Shown here: positions 18,888 through 27,093 of the stretch, piece after piece
Layout of the letters: each line of letters starts with the position of its first letter
Position numbering within the stretch: position 1 is the stretch's first letter
NCBI RefSeq assembly: GCF_022370755.2
Contig: NZ_CP092364.2
Location: forward strand, 4,402,001-4,466,000
Reading direction: 5' to 3'
Length of the DNA: 64,000 bases
Origin: Mycolicibacterium goodii
Lineage (GTDB): Bacteria; Actinomycetota; Actinomycetes; Mycobacteriales; Mycobacteriaceae
Notes under the pieces: model-generated
What the model was told of the DNA's origin: nothing
The model's input: only the letters and a program-made list of their open reading frames with translations
The model's database searches: none
Translations under genes and position numbers: made by a program

Positions 18888-20481
18888 CGATCGCGATGCC
18901 TTCCTGACGCGGATCCGCGGCGCCGCTCAGCACACCGCGGGCGTCGCGGCGGATCACCTGGGCGCTTCCGCCCGCCCCGAACGCCGGTTGCACGACGACG
19001 CGGTGCCCCAAGTCCTGCAGCCGGGACCGGACGTGGTCGGGGATGGTGGCCTCGACGCGCAGCTCGTCGGGGCTGCCGATGACGTCGGCGTCGGATCCCG
19101 GAAAGACCGTGAAGCGCGGTGCGCTGACCGCTTCGGCCGGGTCGAGGCCGTGGTCGAACAGATGCGAGAGCAACTGCATGTTCCACTGCACCTGACCGTC
19201 GCCACCGGGGATGGCGCCGAGTGCGAGCAGTTCTCCGTCGGTGCCGGTGGCGACCCAGGCGTTGAGGGTGTTCAGAGGTTTGCGCCGCGGTGTCACCTCG
19301 TTGGGATGGCCGGCGATCAGGTACGCCCCGCGTCCCAACCGGTTGTTGAGGACGACGCCGGTGCCGGGCACGGTGATCTTGGCGCCGAACGTGAAGCCCA
19401 ACGAGTGGATGAACGACACCGCGCGGCCCTCGGCGTCGACCGCGACCGTGCACGTCGTGTCACCACCGGCGACACTGAACGACAGACGCTGCTGCGGCCC
19501 CGATTCCAGTGAGCGACGCTGATCGGCGATCCTGTTGGGGTCCAGCACTTCTCGCATACCGGAACCGTCGCTGCCACACAATGCGAACCGGTCCTGGAAT
19601 GCCAGTCGAGCGGCCCGGGCCATACGGTCGATGGCGTCGGCGCCCAGCCACGGTGCGCCACCGAGCGCGCCGTCGCACAGCGCGGCCTGCTGCAGCACCA
19701 TCCAGCCTGGCGTCGGCAGCGGTGTCTGGTGGATCGTCACCCCCGCGTACCCGCCGGTGAGTGCGTCCTCGGGGGCGACGACGGCACCTGCGGCCCATTC
19801 GTCGCCACTGAACGGCGCCCCGCCCGCGCGCAGCATCGCCACGGCACGTTCGGCGAACTCACCGGTGTAGAACTCGCCGGGCGCAGCGGCGAGCCTGCGG
19901 ATGGTGCGGGCCAGATCGGGCTGCGGCAACCGCTGCCCCACCGCCGGCGGGGCGCCCGTCGCGGCGTACACGGAGGCCAGGCCGCCGTCGGCACGGATCG
20001 ACTCGAGCGCCTCCTGAGCGTCGGTGACCGTCTTGGCCGAGCAGGGCAGGCCGTTCTCGGCCATCCGGGCCGCCGGTTCCCACAGCTGCGCGAGCGCGAC
20101 GGAAGCGCCGTGCGCGTGCAGTGCGGTCAGCGCCGCAGGCGCACCGGGAACCGCGACGCCGAGGGCGCCGTTCAGCGGGATGACGGCCGAGCGCTCCTGG
20201 TAGAACTCCCTGGTGCCGCCGTCGGGTCCGAACCCGGCCCCGTTGACGGTCCACACCCGGCCGTCGGGTTCGCGGACCACCGCGAACGCGTCGCCGCCGA
20301 TGCCGCATTGGCCCGGCAGCGTCAGCCACGTGATCGCGGCCATCGCCAGGGTCGCGTCGATCGCGTTGCCGCCGTCGGCGAGCACACGCGCCCCGGCGAA
20401 ACTGGCGGCAGGATGGCTCGAGCTGACCATCCCTCCGGTCGACAGCGTTGGCGGTCGCTGCACCGTACTCAAGCCGCTCAC
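18877..20481 (-). CDS. Gamma-glutamyltransferase-like Ntn hydrolase
   Basis: A 534-residue member of the GGT superfamily, made as a proenzyme that cleaves itself to expose an N-terminal Thr. That Thr is probably Thr342 in GGDTTCTVAVDAEG. The N-terminal subunit has SSHPAASFAGARVLADGGNAIDA and LPGQCGIGGDAF, standard for the family. Where classical GGTs have Thr-Thr-His, this has Thr-Thr-Cys. There is no signal peptide, so it is probably cytoplasmic, unlike glutathione-degrading GGTs. The start is GTG 20481, overlapping the Rieske gene by 4 nt. HpxW-like oxamate amidohydrolases are an alternative identity. Confidence 0.82.
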   Translation of the reverse strand: MSGLSTVQRPPTLSTGGMVSSSHPAASFAGARVLADGGNAIDATLAMAAITWLTLPGQCGIGGDAFAVVREPDGRVWTVNGAGFGPDGGTREFYQERSAVIPLNGALGVAVPGAPAALTALHAHGASVALAQLWEPAARMAENGLPCSAKTVTDAQEALESIRADGGLASVYAATGAPPAVGQRLPQPDLARTIRRLAAAPGEFYTGEFAERAVAMLRAGGAPFSGDEWAAGAVVAPEDALTGGYAGVTIHQTPLPTPGWMVLQQAALCDGALGGAPWLGADAIDRMARAARLAFQDRFALCGSDGSGMREVLDPNRIADQRRSLESGPQQRLSFSVAGGDTTCTVAVDAEGRAVSFIHSLGFTFGAKITVPGTGVVLNNRLGRGAYLIAGHPNEVTPRRKPLNTLNAWVATGTDGELLALGAIPGGDGQVQWNMQLLSHLFDHGLDPAEAVSAPRFTVFPGSDADVIGSPDELRVEATIPDHVRSRLQDLGHRVVVQPAFGAGGSAQVIRRDARGVLSGAADPRQEGIAIGVD

Positions 20482-20831
20482 GCCCCTTTGCGTCGCCGCC
20501 GCGGCCCGACGGGCATCTCCCCCGGTTCGACACCGACGAAGATCTCCCCGTCGCGTTCCTCCACCGGGTAGGTCTTGATCGCGACGGTCGCCGGCGGGCA
20601 GATGGGCTCGCCGGTTTCGAGGTCGAATGCACTGCCGTGGCAGGAACACCCGATGCCGTCGTCGACGAGCTTGCCCGACGAGAGCATGCAGTCCAGATGT
20701 GTGCAGTAGTTCGACGTCGCGTATGCCTTGCCGTTGAGGCGGGCCACGGCGAACTCGTACTCGCCCGCGAAGAACCGTCGCACGATGCCCTCTGGCACCT
20801 GCCCAGATCTGGCGACTCGGGTGAATTCCAT
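20478..20831 (-). CDS. Rieske [2Fe-2S] ferredoxin-like protein (second in operon)
   Basis: A 117-residue soluble Rieske protein. The cluster ligands are Cys43 and His45 (NYCTHLDC) and Cys62 and His65 (GCSCHGSAFD), followed by the family's LETGEP. The C-terminus is an Arg/Lys-rich tail. ATG 20831 is chosen because AGGAG lies 5 nt upstream; a GTG at 20849 overlapping the aldehyde dehydrogenase stop is the alternative. It probably passes electrons from the reductase to an oxygenase. Confidence 0.88.
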   Translation of the reverse strand: MEFTRVARSGQVPEGIVRRFFAGEYEFAVARLNGKAYATSNYCTHLDCMLSSGKLVDDGIGCSCHGSAFDLETGEPICPPATVAIKTYPVEERDGEIFVGVEPGEMPVGPRRRRKGA

Positions 20832-20845
20832 TGCAGCTCCTGTGA

Positions 20846-22288
20846 TCACGGGGTGAGGTAGACGGTTTTCTCGAGTGTGTAGAACTCCATGAGCGTCGGC
20901 CCGGCCTGTTCCTTGAAGGTCTGGGTGCTCGACGCCTTGTAACCCCCGAAGGGTGCGTTCATCGCCATGCCGGTGGTCGGCTGGTTGATCTTGACGAGGC
21001 CGGTCTTCGACCGGTGTGCGAAGTGTGTCGCCGCGGCGAGGTCCGACGTGACGATCGACGCCGCCAGTCCGTACTCCGTCGCGTTGGCCAAGGCGATCGC
21101 CTCGTCGAGGGACGCCGCGCGCTGGAACGCGATCAGCGGACCGAAGACCTCCTCGGTGACGATGCGCATGGTGGGCAGCGCGTCAGCGAAAACCGCAGGG
21201 CGGACGAAGAATCCACGTTCGCCGACCGTGGTGCCGCCACAGCGCAGCGTGGCGCCTTCGGTGATCCCGGTGTGCACGTAGTGCAAGAACTTCTCCTGTT
21301 GGGCCGCGCTGGCGAGCGGGCCCATCTGCACGCCCGGCTGATCGCCCGGCCCGACCTTCAGCGCATCGGCCATGGCGACGACACGCTCCAGCAGTGTGTC
21401 GTGGACCGCGTCCACGGCGATGACCCGGCTGGTTCCGGTGCAGGCCTGTCCACTGAGCCCGAACGCACCCTTGACGATCAGCGCGGCCGCGGCCTCGAGG
21501 TTCGCGTCCGCGGCCACGACCACCGGGTTCTTGCCGCCCATCTCCAGTTGGACGCGTCGTTGCGGGCCGACCTTGCGGTGGATCGCGCGACCGACGGCCG
21601 TCGAACCGGTGAAGGTGACCGCCGCGACGCGCGGATCGGCGGCGACGGCGGCACCGGCCACGCCGTCACCCTGCACGAGCGCGAGCGCCGAGGGCGGCAG
21701 TCCGCCGTCCAGCAGCGCCTCGACCAGACGCTGCCCCATGAGCGGCGTGACTTCGGATGGCTTGTAAAGCACCGGGTTCCCAGCGGCCAGCGCGGGCCCG
21801 AGTTTGCGGGACGGGATGTTGAACGGGAAGTTCCACGGCGTGATGGCACCGACGATGCCGACGGGTTCGCGCAGCGTGTACACCAGACCTTCCCCGGCAG
21901 CGGGATAGGTGGTGCCGGTGGAGCGCAACGCCTCGCCGGCGTAGAAGCGCAGATTCGCCGGGGTCCGACTGACCTCCATGGTGGCTTCGGCGATGGTCTT
22001 GCCCTCTTCGCGCACCAGCTCGCCGATCAGCGCCTGTGCGCGCGACTCCAATTGTCCCGCCGCGGATTCCAGAATCGCCGCGCGGCGCTCTGGTGGCGTC
22101 GCAGCCCACTCGGGGGCGGCCTTGTCCAGTGCGTCGACGGCCGTACGCACGTCGACGTCGTCGGACGCCGGGAAGGTGCCGACGAGGTCGTCGGGGTCGG
22201 CCGGGTTGTACCGCGCGAACGTACGGCCCGACGCGGCCGGGACCCATTGCCCGTCGATGAAGTTGGCGCCCTCGACAGCGGTGGTCAC
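20846..22288 (-). CDS. NAD(P)+-dependent aldehyde dehydrogenase
   Basis: A 480-residue member of the aldehyde dehydrogenase superfamily, oxidising an aldehyde to the acid. Asn153 (PWNFPFNIP), Glu249 (VQLEMGGKNP) and the nucleophile Cys283 (SGQACTGTSR) are all present, with FTGSTAVG for the cofactor. The sequence looks closest to semialdehyde and aromatic-aldehyde dehydrogenases. GTG 22288 has GGAGGTGG just upstream and overlaps the ferredoxin-reductase stop by 4 nt. It presumably removes the aldehyde formed by the upstream oxidation. Confidence 0.92.
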   Translation of the reverse strand: MTTAVEGANFIDGQWVPAASGRTFARYNPADPDDLVGTFPASDDVDVRTAVDALDKAAPEWAATPPERRAAILESAAGQLESRAQALIGELVREEGKTIAEATMEVSRTPANLRFYAGEALRSTGTTYPAAGEGLVYTLREPVGIVGAITPWNFPFNIPSRKLGPALAAGNPVLYKPSEVTPLMGQRLVEALLDGGLPPSALALVQGDGVAGAAVAADPRVAAVTFTGSTAVGRAIHRKVGPQRRVQLEMGGKNPVVVAADANLEAAAALIVKGAFGLSGQACTGTSRVIAVDAVHDTLLERVVAMADALKVGPGDQPGVQMGPLASAAQQEKFLHYVHTGITEGATLRCGGTTVGERGFFVRPAVFADALPTMRIVTEEVFGPLIAFQRAASLDEAIALANATEYGLAASIVTSDLAAATHFAHRSKTGLVKINQPTTGMAMNAPFGGYKASSTQTFKEQAGPTLMEFYTLEKTVYLTP

Positions 22289-23511
22289 TGTGCCACCTCC
22301 TCGGTGTCGACGAGCTCCCACAGGTCGGCCTCGTCGTCCTCCAGCACAGCGCGCGGGAGGCGGCGGCCGAGCAGTTCACGACCGACCATCACGTCCTCGC
22401 CGCGATTGACGGTGAACACGCCGCGTAGCGTGTCATCGGTGTCGATGTAGAACGCGGTGAACTCCGAATCCTCGACATCGCCACGGATCACGAGGTCACC
22501 GGTCGCGGCGCCGAGCAGCTGGAGGTTGTGCTCGTACTGATCCGACCAGAACCACGGGGCGTCGTCGTTGACGGCGTCGCGGCCCAGCATCGCGTTGGCC
22601 ACCGCTGCGCCCTGCCGGTTCGCGTTGTCGAAGTGTTCGACCCGGACGTGCCTGGCCGCGCGTTCGGAGAAGCGGCGTGCTACGTCGCCCGCGGCGTAGA
22701 CGTTGGGCACCGATGCGCGACCCTGGACATCGACGACGATGCCGTCGTCGACCGCGATCCCGGATGCTTCGGCCACGGCGGTGTTGGGCGTGATCCCGAT
22801 GCCGATCACGACGGCGTCGAACCGCATGTCCTGTGCGCCGGTGCTGACGACGAGGCCATCGGCATCGGTGCGTAGACCGTCCACCGCAACACCCGTGTGC
22901 AGTTGGACCCCGTTGGCGCGGTGCAGGCGGCCGATCTCGGTGCCGATGCGGGGTCCGAGCACGGCGCCGAGCGGCACCGCCGCGGCCTCCAGCACCGTCA
23001 CAGAAGATCCCAGACCTACTGCGGTGGCGGCGATCTCGAGCCCGATGAAACCTGCACCGATGATGCCGAGCCGGCAGCCGGGTGTCAGCGCCTCGTGTAG
23101 GCGTGCCGCGTCGTCGAGGGTGCGCAGATGGTGCACCAGGTCGGGCCGCGGCCCGGGAACCGGCAGGCGGCGGGGCCGTCCGCCGGTCGCGAACAGCACC
23201 GCGTCGGCGCGGATCGGTGCCTGACCGCTGAGTTCGACAGTGCCGGTGGCGGTGTCGACGCGGGTGACCTCGGTGCCGGTACGGATCTCGACGTTGTTGT
23301 CGGCGCACCACTGTTCGGGCAGGATCCACAGGTCATCGGAGGCACCTGCGCCCGAGAGGTATTCCTTGGACAGCGGCGGCCGTTGGTACGGCGGATGCGG
23401 CTCATCGCCGATCAGGATGATCCGACCGTCGAAGCCGCGGCGGCGAAGTGTGCGTGCCGCGACCGCGGCGGTCTGACCCGCCCCGACGGTCACGAAGGTG
23501 CGGTCGGTCAT
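22285..23511 (-). CDS. Ferredoxin/rubredoxin reductase-type FAD oxidoreductase
   Basis: A 408-residue flavoprotein of the NAD(P)H-dependent ferredoxin reductase group used with oxygenases. It has an N-terminal FAD-binding GAGQTAAVAARTLRR, YQRPPLSKEYL, a second Rossmann motif IGAGFIGLEIA for NAD(P)H, and the FAD-binding VYAAGDVA. ATG 23511 overlaps the Rieske ferredoxin stop by 4 nt, so the pair should be made together and form an electron chain. Confidence 0.92.
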   Translation of the reverse strand: MTDRTFVTVGAGQTAAVAARTLRRRGFDGRIILIGDEPHPPYQRPPLSKEYLSGAGASDDLWILPEQWCADNNVEIRTGTEVTRVDTATGTVELSGQAPIRADAVLFATGGRPRRLPVPGPRPDLVHHLRTLDDAARLHEALTPGCRLGIIGAGFIGLEIAATAVGLGSSVTVLEAAAVPLGAVLGPRIGTEIGRLHRANGVQLHTGVAVDGLRTDADGLVVSTGAQDMRFDAVVIGIGITPNTAVAEASGIAVDDGIVVDVQGRASVPNVYAAGDVARRFSERAARHVRVEHFDNANRQGAAVANAMLGRDAVNDDAPWFWSDQYEHNLQLLGAATGDLVIRGDVEDSEFTAFYIDTDDTLRGVFTVNRGEDVMVGRELLGRRLPRAVLEDDEADLWELVDTEEVAQ

Positions 23512-23858
23512 GCGTTGGCTTCCTCTCCTGCGGTCACGGGTGACATCCGTGCGGCGGGGTCGACGTAGACGGTGTCGTCGTCGACACGCACCGCATAGGT
23601 GGGCTGGCAGCGGTCCTGGCTCTCCTCGTATCCGGTCTCGAGGTCGAACTGCCATTGGTGACCGGGGCAGATCACCTTGCCGTGCAACAGGGTCCCCTTG
23701 ACCAGGGACCGGTCCTGATGGACGCACGCATCGGCGAATGCGTACACCCGCCCCGCCGCCTCGAACAGCGCGATGGCCAGACCGTCGAGTTCCACACGGA
23801 GTTTGCGGCGTCGGGCGAGCTCTTTACGGCTCGCCACCGCAACCCAGTTCGCAGTCAC
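23508..23858 (-). CDS. Rieske [2Fe-2S] ferredoxin (first in operon)
   Basis: A 116-residue Rieske-type ferredoxin with Cys45 and His47 (ACVHQDRSL) and Cys64 and His67 (ICPGHQWQFD), followed by LETGY. It resembles the NirD/biphenyl-ferredoxin type. It lies 48 nt after the heme-oxygenase-like gene and overlaps the reductase gene, so it is the likely electron carrier between the two. Confidence 0.92.
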   Translation of the reverse strand: MTANWVAVASRKELARRRKLRVELDGLAIALFEAAGRVYAFADACVHQDRSLVKGTLLHGKVICPGHQWQFDLETGYEESQDRCQPTYAVRVDDDTVYVDPAARMSPVTAGEEANA

Positions 23859-23906
23859 AGCGCTACCTTTCTGCCTGAGGCGGCGGGGTCGGGACCAGAG
23901 CGGGGC

Positions 23907-24626
23907 TCAGACGGCGGCCGGCTCGAGATCCGGCGCGACGTAGTAGTCGTAGAGTCCCTTGGTGTACGAGAACCGCATCTCGGCGCCCCAGCGCACCAGC
24001 TGCAGGCAGCGCTGCTGCAGTTGCGGGGTGTCGGCGTGGTCGAGCACGATCTGATACCCGCGCTCGCCGTGCACGACGTCGGAGGTGATGTGCAGATCGA
24101 AGAACTCGATCTCGTCCTCGGTGAACCCGTACACCTCGCGCAGCGGCACGATCTGCTTGGTGTAGATGCTCGGGACCTGCGATTCCAGGCCGACCACCAG
24201 GGCCGCGGTGGCGACCACGAAGTGCTCGCGCTGCGAGACGGCGTAGCACCACGCCTGCAGGCCGCGCGTGATCGGGTTCATGTTCGACGGGTCCTCGATG
24301 CGCTCGCGGGTGGTGCCGCACGCCTCACCGAACTTGATCAGCAGGTCGGTGTGACGGATGTCGGCCAGCTCCTCCTCGTACATGTTCTGCAGCGTGAAGT
24401 CCTTGGCACCGGTGAACTCGTCGGGGGTGTTCGAGTAGATGTTGGCCAGGTAGTCGGCGAACGGGCCCACGTAGTGGTAGTGGTTCTCGGCCCAGCGGGC
24501 GAAATGATCCTTGGTCAGCTTGCCCTCGGCCCACGCCTTGGAGAAGGACGCGTTCTTGGCTTCACGGCCTTTGATGGCGTTCTCGAGTTCGGCGCGGAAT
24601 TCATCGCGTCCCAGCAGCTCGGTCAT
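23907..24626 (-). CDS. Heme-oxygenase-like diiron oxidase (TenA/PqqC/CADD fold)
   Basis: A 239-residue all-helical protein of the TenA/PqqC/CADD group. The six metal ligands of heme-oxygenase-like diiron oxidases can be placed: Glu85 and His92 (EELADIRH), Glu148 (VVGLESQ), then His179, Asp183 and His186 (LHITSDVVHGE), with the family's H-x3-D-x2-H spacing. It is therefore more likely an O2-activating enzyme than a thiaminase. The start is ATG 24626 (MTELLGRDEF) with AAAGGA upstream. It is the first gene of the catabolic operon. Substrate unknown. Confidence 0.82.
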   Translation of the reverse strand: MTELLGRDEFRAELENAIKGREAKNASFSKAWAEGKLTKDHFARWAENHYHYVGPFADYLANIYSNTPDEFTGAKDFTLQNMYEEELADIRHTDLLIKFGEACGTTRERIEDPSNMNPITRGLQAWCYAVSQREHFVVATAALVVGLESQVPSIYTKQIVPLREVYGFTEDEIEFFDLHITSDVVHGERGYQIVLDHADTPQLQQRCLQLVRWGAEMRFSYTKGLYDYYVAPDLEPAAV

Positions 24627-24725
24627 GAGTGTTCCTTTCGATGAAAATGCTTGGGTTCCAGGGAGATTAGTGACGTCTAGCTTCACCGACCATGGTCACA
24701 ATCACCGACTCGACGGCCACCGTGA

Positions 24726-24739
24726 GGTCAATCTGCACA
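24726..24739 (+). promoter_or_regulatory. Box 1, candidate operator GGTCAATCTGCACA
   Basis: This copy of GGTCAANNTGCACA lies 100 nt upstream of the diiron oxidase start, in the 134-bp gap after the GlcG-like gene. The other copies are at 25309-25322 and 28601-28614. It is a candidate binding site for the neighbouring PucR-type regulator; the protein-site link is inference. Confidence 0.6.
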
Positions 24740-24760
24740 TCTGAGGCCACCTCTGGCTGC

Positions 24761-25207
24761 TCACACCTGCGCGGCGGTCAGCGCCTCGAACTCGGCGAGG
24801 ATCGCGGCCCCGACGGCCTTGTCCTGCTCGCCGTTGCCGCCGCTGATGCCCACTCCCCCGACGATCTGCCCGTCGTACACCAGGGGGAATCCGCCGACGA
24901 AGATCGCGAATTTGCCGGGCAGCATGTGGCTGATGCCGAAGGCCTCGTTGCCCGGCAGCGCGGGCCCGTTGGGCGGTTCGTTGAACAGATGGGTGGCCCG
25001 TTCGTGGCCCGCGGCGGTGAACGCCTTGGCGATCGCGATGTCGACGCCCGTCAGCCGGGCTCCCGGCAGCCGGTGTAGCGCAATGACATTCCCGCCGTCA
25101 TCACAGATGCACAGGGTCTGCTTGACCCCGATCTCCTCGGCCTTGGCGCGGCCCGCGGCCAGCAACGGCAACGCGTCATCGAGGGTGATGCGGTGAATTC
25201 TGTGCAT
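24761..25207 (-). CDS. GlcG/HbpS family protein
   Basis: A 148-residue protein of the GlcG/HbpS family, whose members bind heme or cobalamin-type ligands or accompany catabolic oxidoreductases; the role is usually unclear. Conserved blocks are LCICDDGGNVIALHRLPGA, FTAAGHERATHLF, GGFPLVYDGQIVGGVGISGG and QDKAVG. ATG 25207 is preceded by GAGAGAT and fits homologues; longer starts would run through the pucR-side promoter region. It is divergent from the PucR-type regulator and upstream of the diiron oxidase operon. Confidence 0.88.
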   Translation of the reverse strand: MHRIHRITLDDALPLLAAGRAKAEEIGVKQTLCICDDGGNVIALHRLPGARLTGVDIAIAKAFTAAGHERATHLFNEPPNGPALPGNEAFGISHMLPGKFAIFVGGFPLVYDGQIVGGVGISGGNGEQDKAVGAAILAEFEALTAAQV

Positions 25208-25308
25208 TGATCTCTCGCTCTCTCGAAGCTGGGCTGACGGAGCCATGTCTATCAATGGGCGCACGCTCGAGGTGATGGTTAATATGACCGGAATAGGCGG
25301 CTTCGGCG

Positions 25309-25322
25309 GGTCAAGTTGCACA
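25309..25322 (+). promoter_or_regulatory. Box 2, candidate operator GGTCAAGTTGCACA
   Basis: Located between the divergent GlcG-like gene (start 25207) and the PucR-type regulator (start 25405), about 100 nt from the GlcG start and 80 nt from the regulator start. It agrees with boxes 1 and 3 at all 12 defined positions. Confidence 0.6.
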
Positions 25323-25404
25323 TGGTGCGGTGCCGAGGGCTCCGGTATTCGAATACCAGGCACATACGAGCACAGGGCATCAGGCACAGAGCACGGGGGT
25401 TGAC

Positions 25405-27093
25405 ATGACGGCACCACCGATCGACAGCGACCGGATGACCGTGCGCGGACTTCTCGACGAGGCACTCATGTCGGGGGCCAGGGTGCTCGCGGGCGAGGAT
25501 CTGCTCGACGAGGAGCTCAACTGGGTTCTTCCCCTCAACGAGGTTCTGTCCCAGCATGATCGGCTCGACGCGGTCGCGGTGTACGCGCGCCCGGAGTCGT
25601 TGACCGGTCGCGCGCCCACGCTGTCGGCGCTGGCGGCCAGAGGTGCGACCACGCTGCTGGTCGACGGCGTCGCGCCTGCGGATCTGGCCGGGCTGCCGAC
25701 GGGGCTGGTGGTGGTCGAACTCGGCATCCCCGTGGGTTTCGCGGCACTCAACCGCCTGCTGGCCGAGCGTGCGCTCAGCCAGGAAGTCCACGTCATGCGC
25801 TATTCGACGCATGTGCACGCCACGCTGGCAGGGTTGTTCCACCGCGGTGCGGGCCTGCAGATCCTGGTGCGCGAGGTGTCCAACCTGGCGCGGAATCCCG
25901 CGGTCGCGCTCGATGCGCGCGGTCACGTGGTGGCCCATCACGGATTGCCACCCGAAGCCGTTGCGACCCTGGCTGATTCGATGAGCCGGATGCTGGCCGC
26001 CGACCTACCTGCGTCGGAGCGCCGCCACGACGGCCACGACACCCGCACGCAGCGGATCACCGGTCCGGAGGACAGCGCGTGGACCTGTGTCGCGAGCGCG
26101 ATCCGGCTCGGTAAGTCGTTCGAAGGGTGGGTGGCCATCCTGGTCCCGGCGCTCGGACCGGACCACAGCTCGGCCGCGCCGACCAAGCACGACCTGGCCC
26201 GCCACGCCGTGCTCACCGAACAGGCCACGGCGATCATCGGGTCGGAGATGCTGCGGCAGCGCAGCGTCGACGAAGCCGAGGAACGCGCGCGAGGAGACTT
26301 CGTCCAGGCGCTGGTGCACGGCAGTTTCTCGAGCGAACACGATATGCGGGCGCGCGCCGAACACCACGACATCGAGCTCGACGCGCGGTTCGGCGTGTTC
26401 GTGGCTCCCGGTGTGTTGCCCAGGGGCCCCGACAGCCCGACGACCCCGATGGTGCGGCTCGCGCGGTACGCCGCCGGGGTGGCCCCGCATCCGTCGGTGC
26501 ATGCCTACGTCACGGTGATCGGCGATGTGCTGGTCGTGGTGCGCACATTGCGCGGCGAGAACGGTCAGGCCATGCGCACCGAGATGGCCGAATACGCCGA
26601 GGCGATGTCGCGCGAGTTGCAGCGGCGCCGCGGCCAGCCCGCGCCGGTCGCCTACGGACGGCCGGCCCTCGGCGCCGGCGAGGTACGGGAGAGCTATCGG
26701 GAGGCCAGGGTGGCGCTCGGCATCGCGCGCCGCCTGCACCGCACCGGGGCCACGTCGTACCAGCAGCTGCGGGGTTTCACCGTGCTCGCGCAGGTCGCCG
26801 AGACCGAGGACAGCCGTCAATTGGTGCGGGATGTGTTGGGTCCGTTGCGTTCTTCTCCCGACCTGCTGGAGACGCTGGAGGCGTACCTGTCCGAGGGCGG
26901 CAACATCAACGCCACCGCGCGCACGCTCAACGTGCACCGCAACACCATGCTCGCCAAACTCGACCGCATCTCCCGCATGCTCGGCATGGACGTCCGTGAT
27001 CCGGAGCACCAGTTCACGGTGTGGCTGGCCATCCGGCTCGACCTGCTCGACGAGGTCCACTCCGCGGTCGAGCGGGAGGCAAGCTTCCGCTGA
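25405..27093 (+). CDS. PucR/CdaR-type transcriptional regulator
   Basis: A 562-residue regulator with an N-terminal PucR-like ligand domain (about residues 10-130, TVRGLLDEALMSGARVLAG to AALNRLLAERAL), a central GGDEF-like/CdaR region, and a C-terminal helix-turn-helix of the PucR type (about residues 505-555: LSEGGNINATARTLNVHRNT). PucR proteins usually activate purine, amino-acid or xenobiotic catabolism genes. The start is ATG 25405 with GGGGGTT just before. It ends flush against the convergent MFS gene. It is the obvious regulator for the flanking catabolic genes. Confidence 0.88.
   Translation: MTAPPIDSDRMTVRGLLDEALMSGARVLAGEDLLDEELNWVLPLNEVLSQHDRLDAVAVYARPESLTGRAPTLSALAARGATTLLVDGVAPADLAGLPTGLVVVELGIPVGFAALNRLLAERALSQEVHVMRYSTHVHATLAGLFHRGAGLQILVREVSNLARNPAVALDARGHVVAHHGLPPEAVATLADSMSRMLAADLPASERRHDGHDTRTQRITGPEDSAWTCVASAIRLGKSFEGWVAILVPALGPDHSSAAPTKHDLARHAVLTEQATAIIGSEMLRQRSVDEAEERARGDFVQALVHGSFSSEHDMRARAEHHDIELDARFGVFVAPGVLPRGPDSPTTPMVRLARYAAGVAPHPSVHAYVTVIGDVLVVVRTLRGENGQAMRTEMAEYAEAMSRELQRRRGQPAPVAYGRPALGAGEVRESYREARVALGIARRLHRTGATSYQQLRGFTVLAQVAETEDSRQLVRDVLGPLRSSPDLLETLEAYLSEGGNINATARTLNVHRNTMLAKLDRISRMLGMDVRDPEHQFTVWLAIRLDLLDEVHSAVEREASFR

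Noticed and set aside
23907..24626. Thiaminase II (TenA) function for the first operon gene
   Set aside because: The protein has the diiron ligand pattern instead of the TenA catalytic Cys arrangement, and no thiamine genes are nearby.
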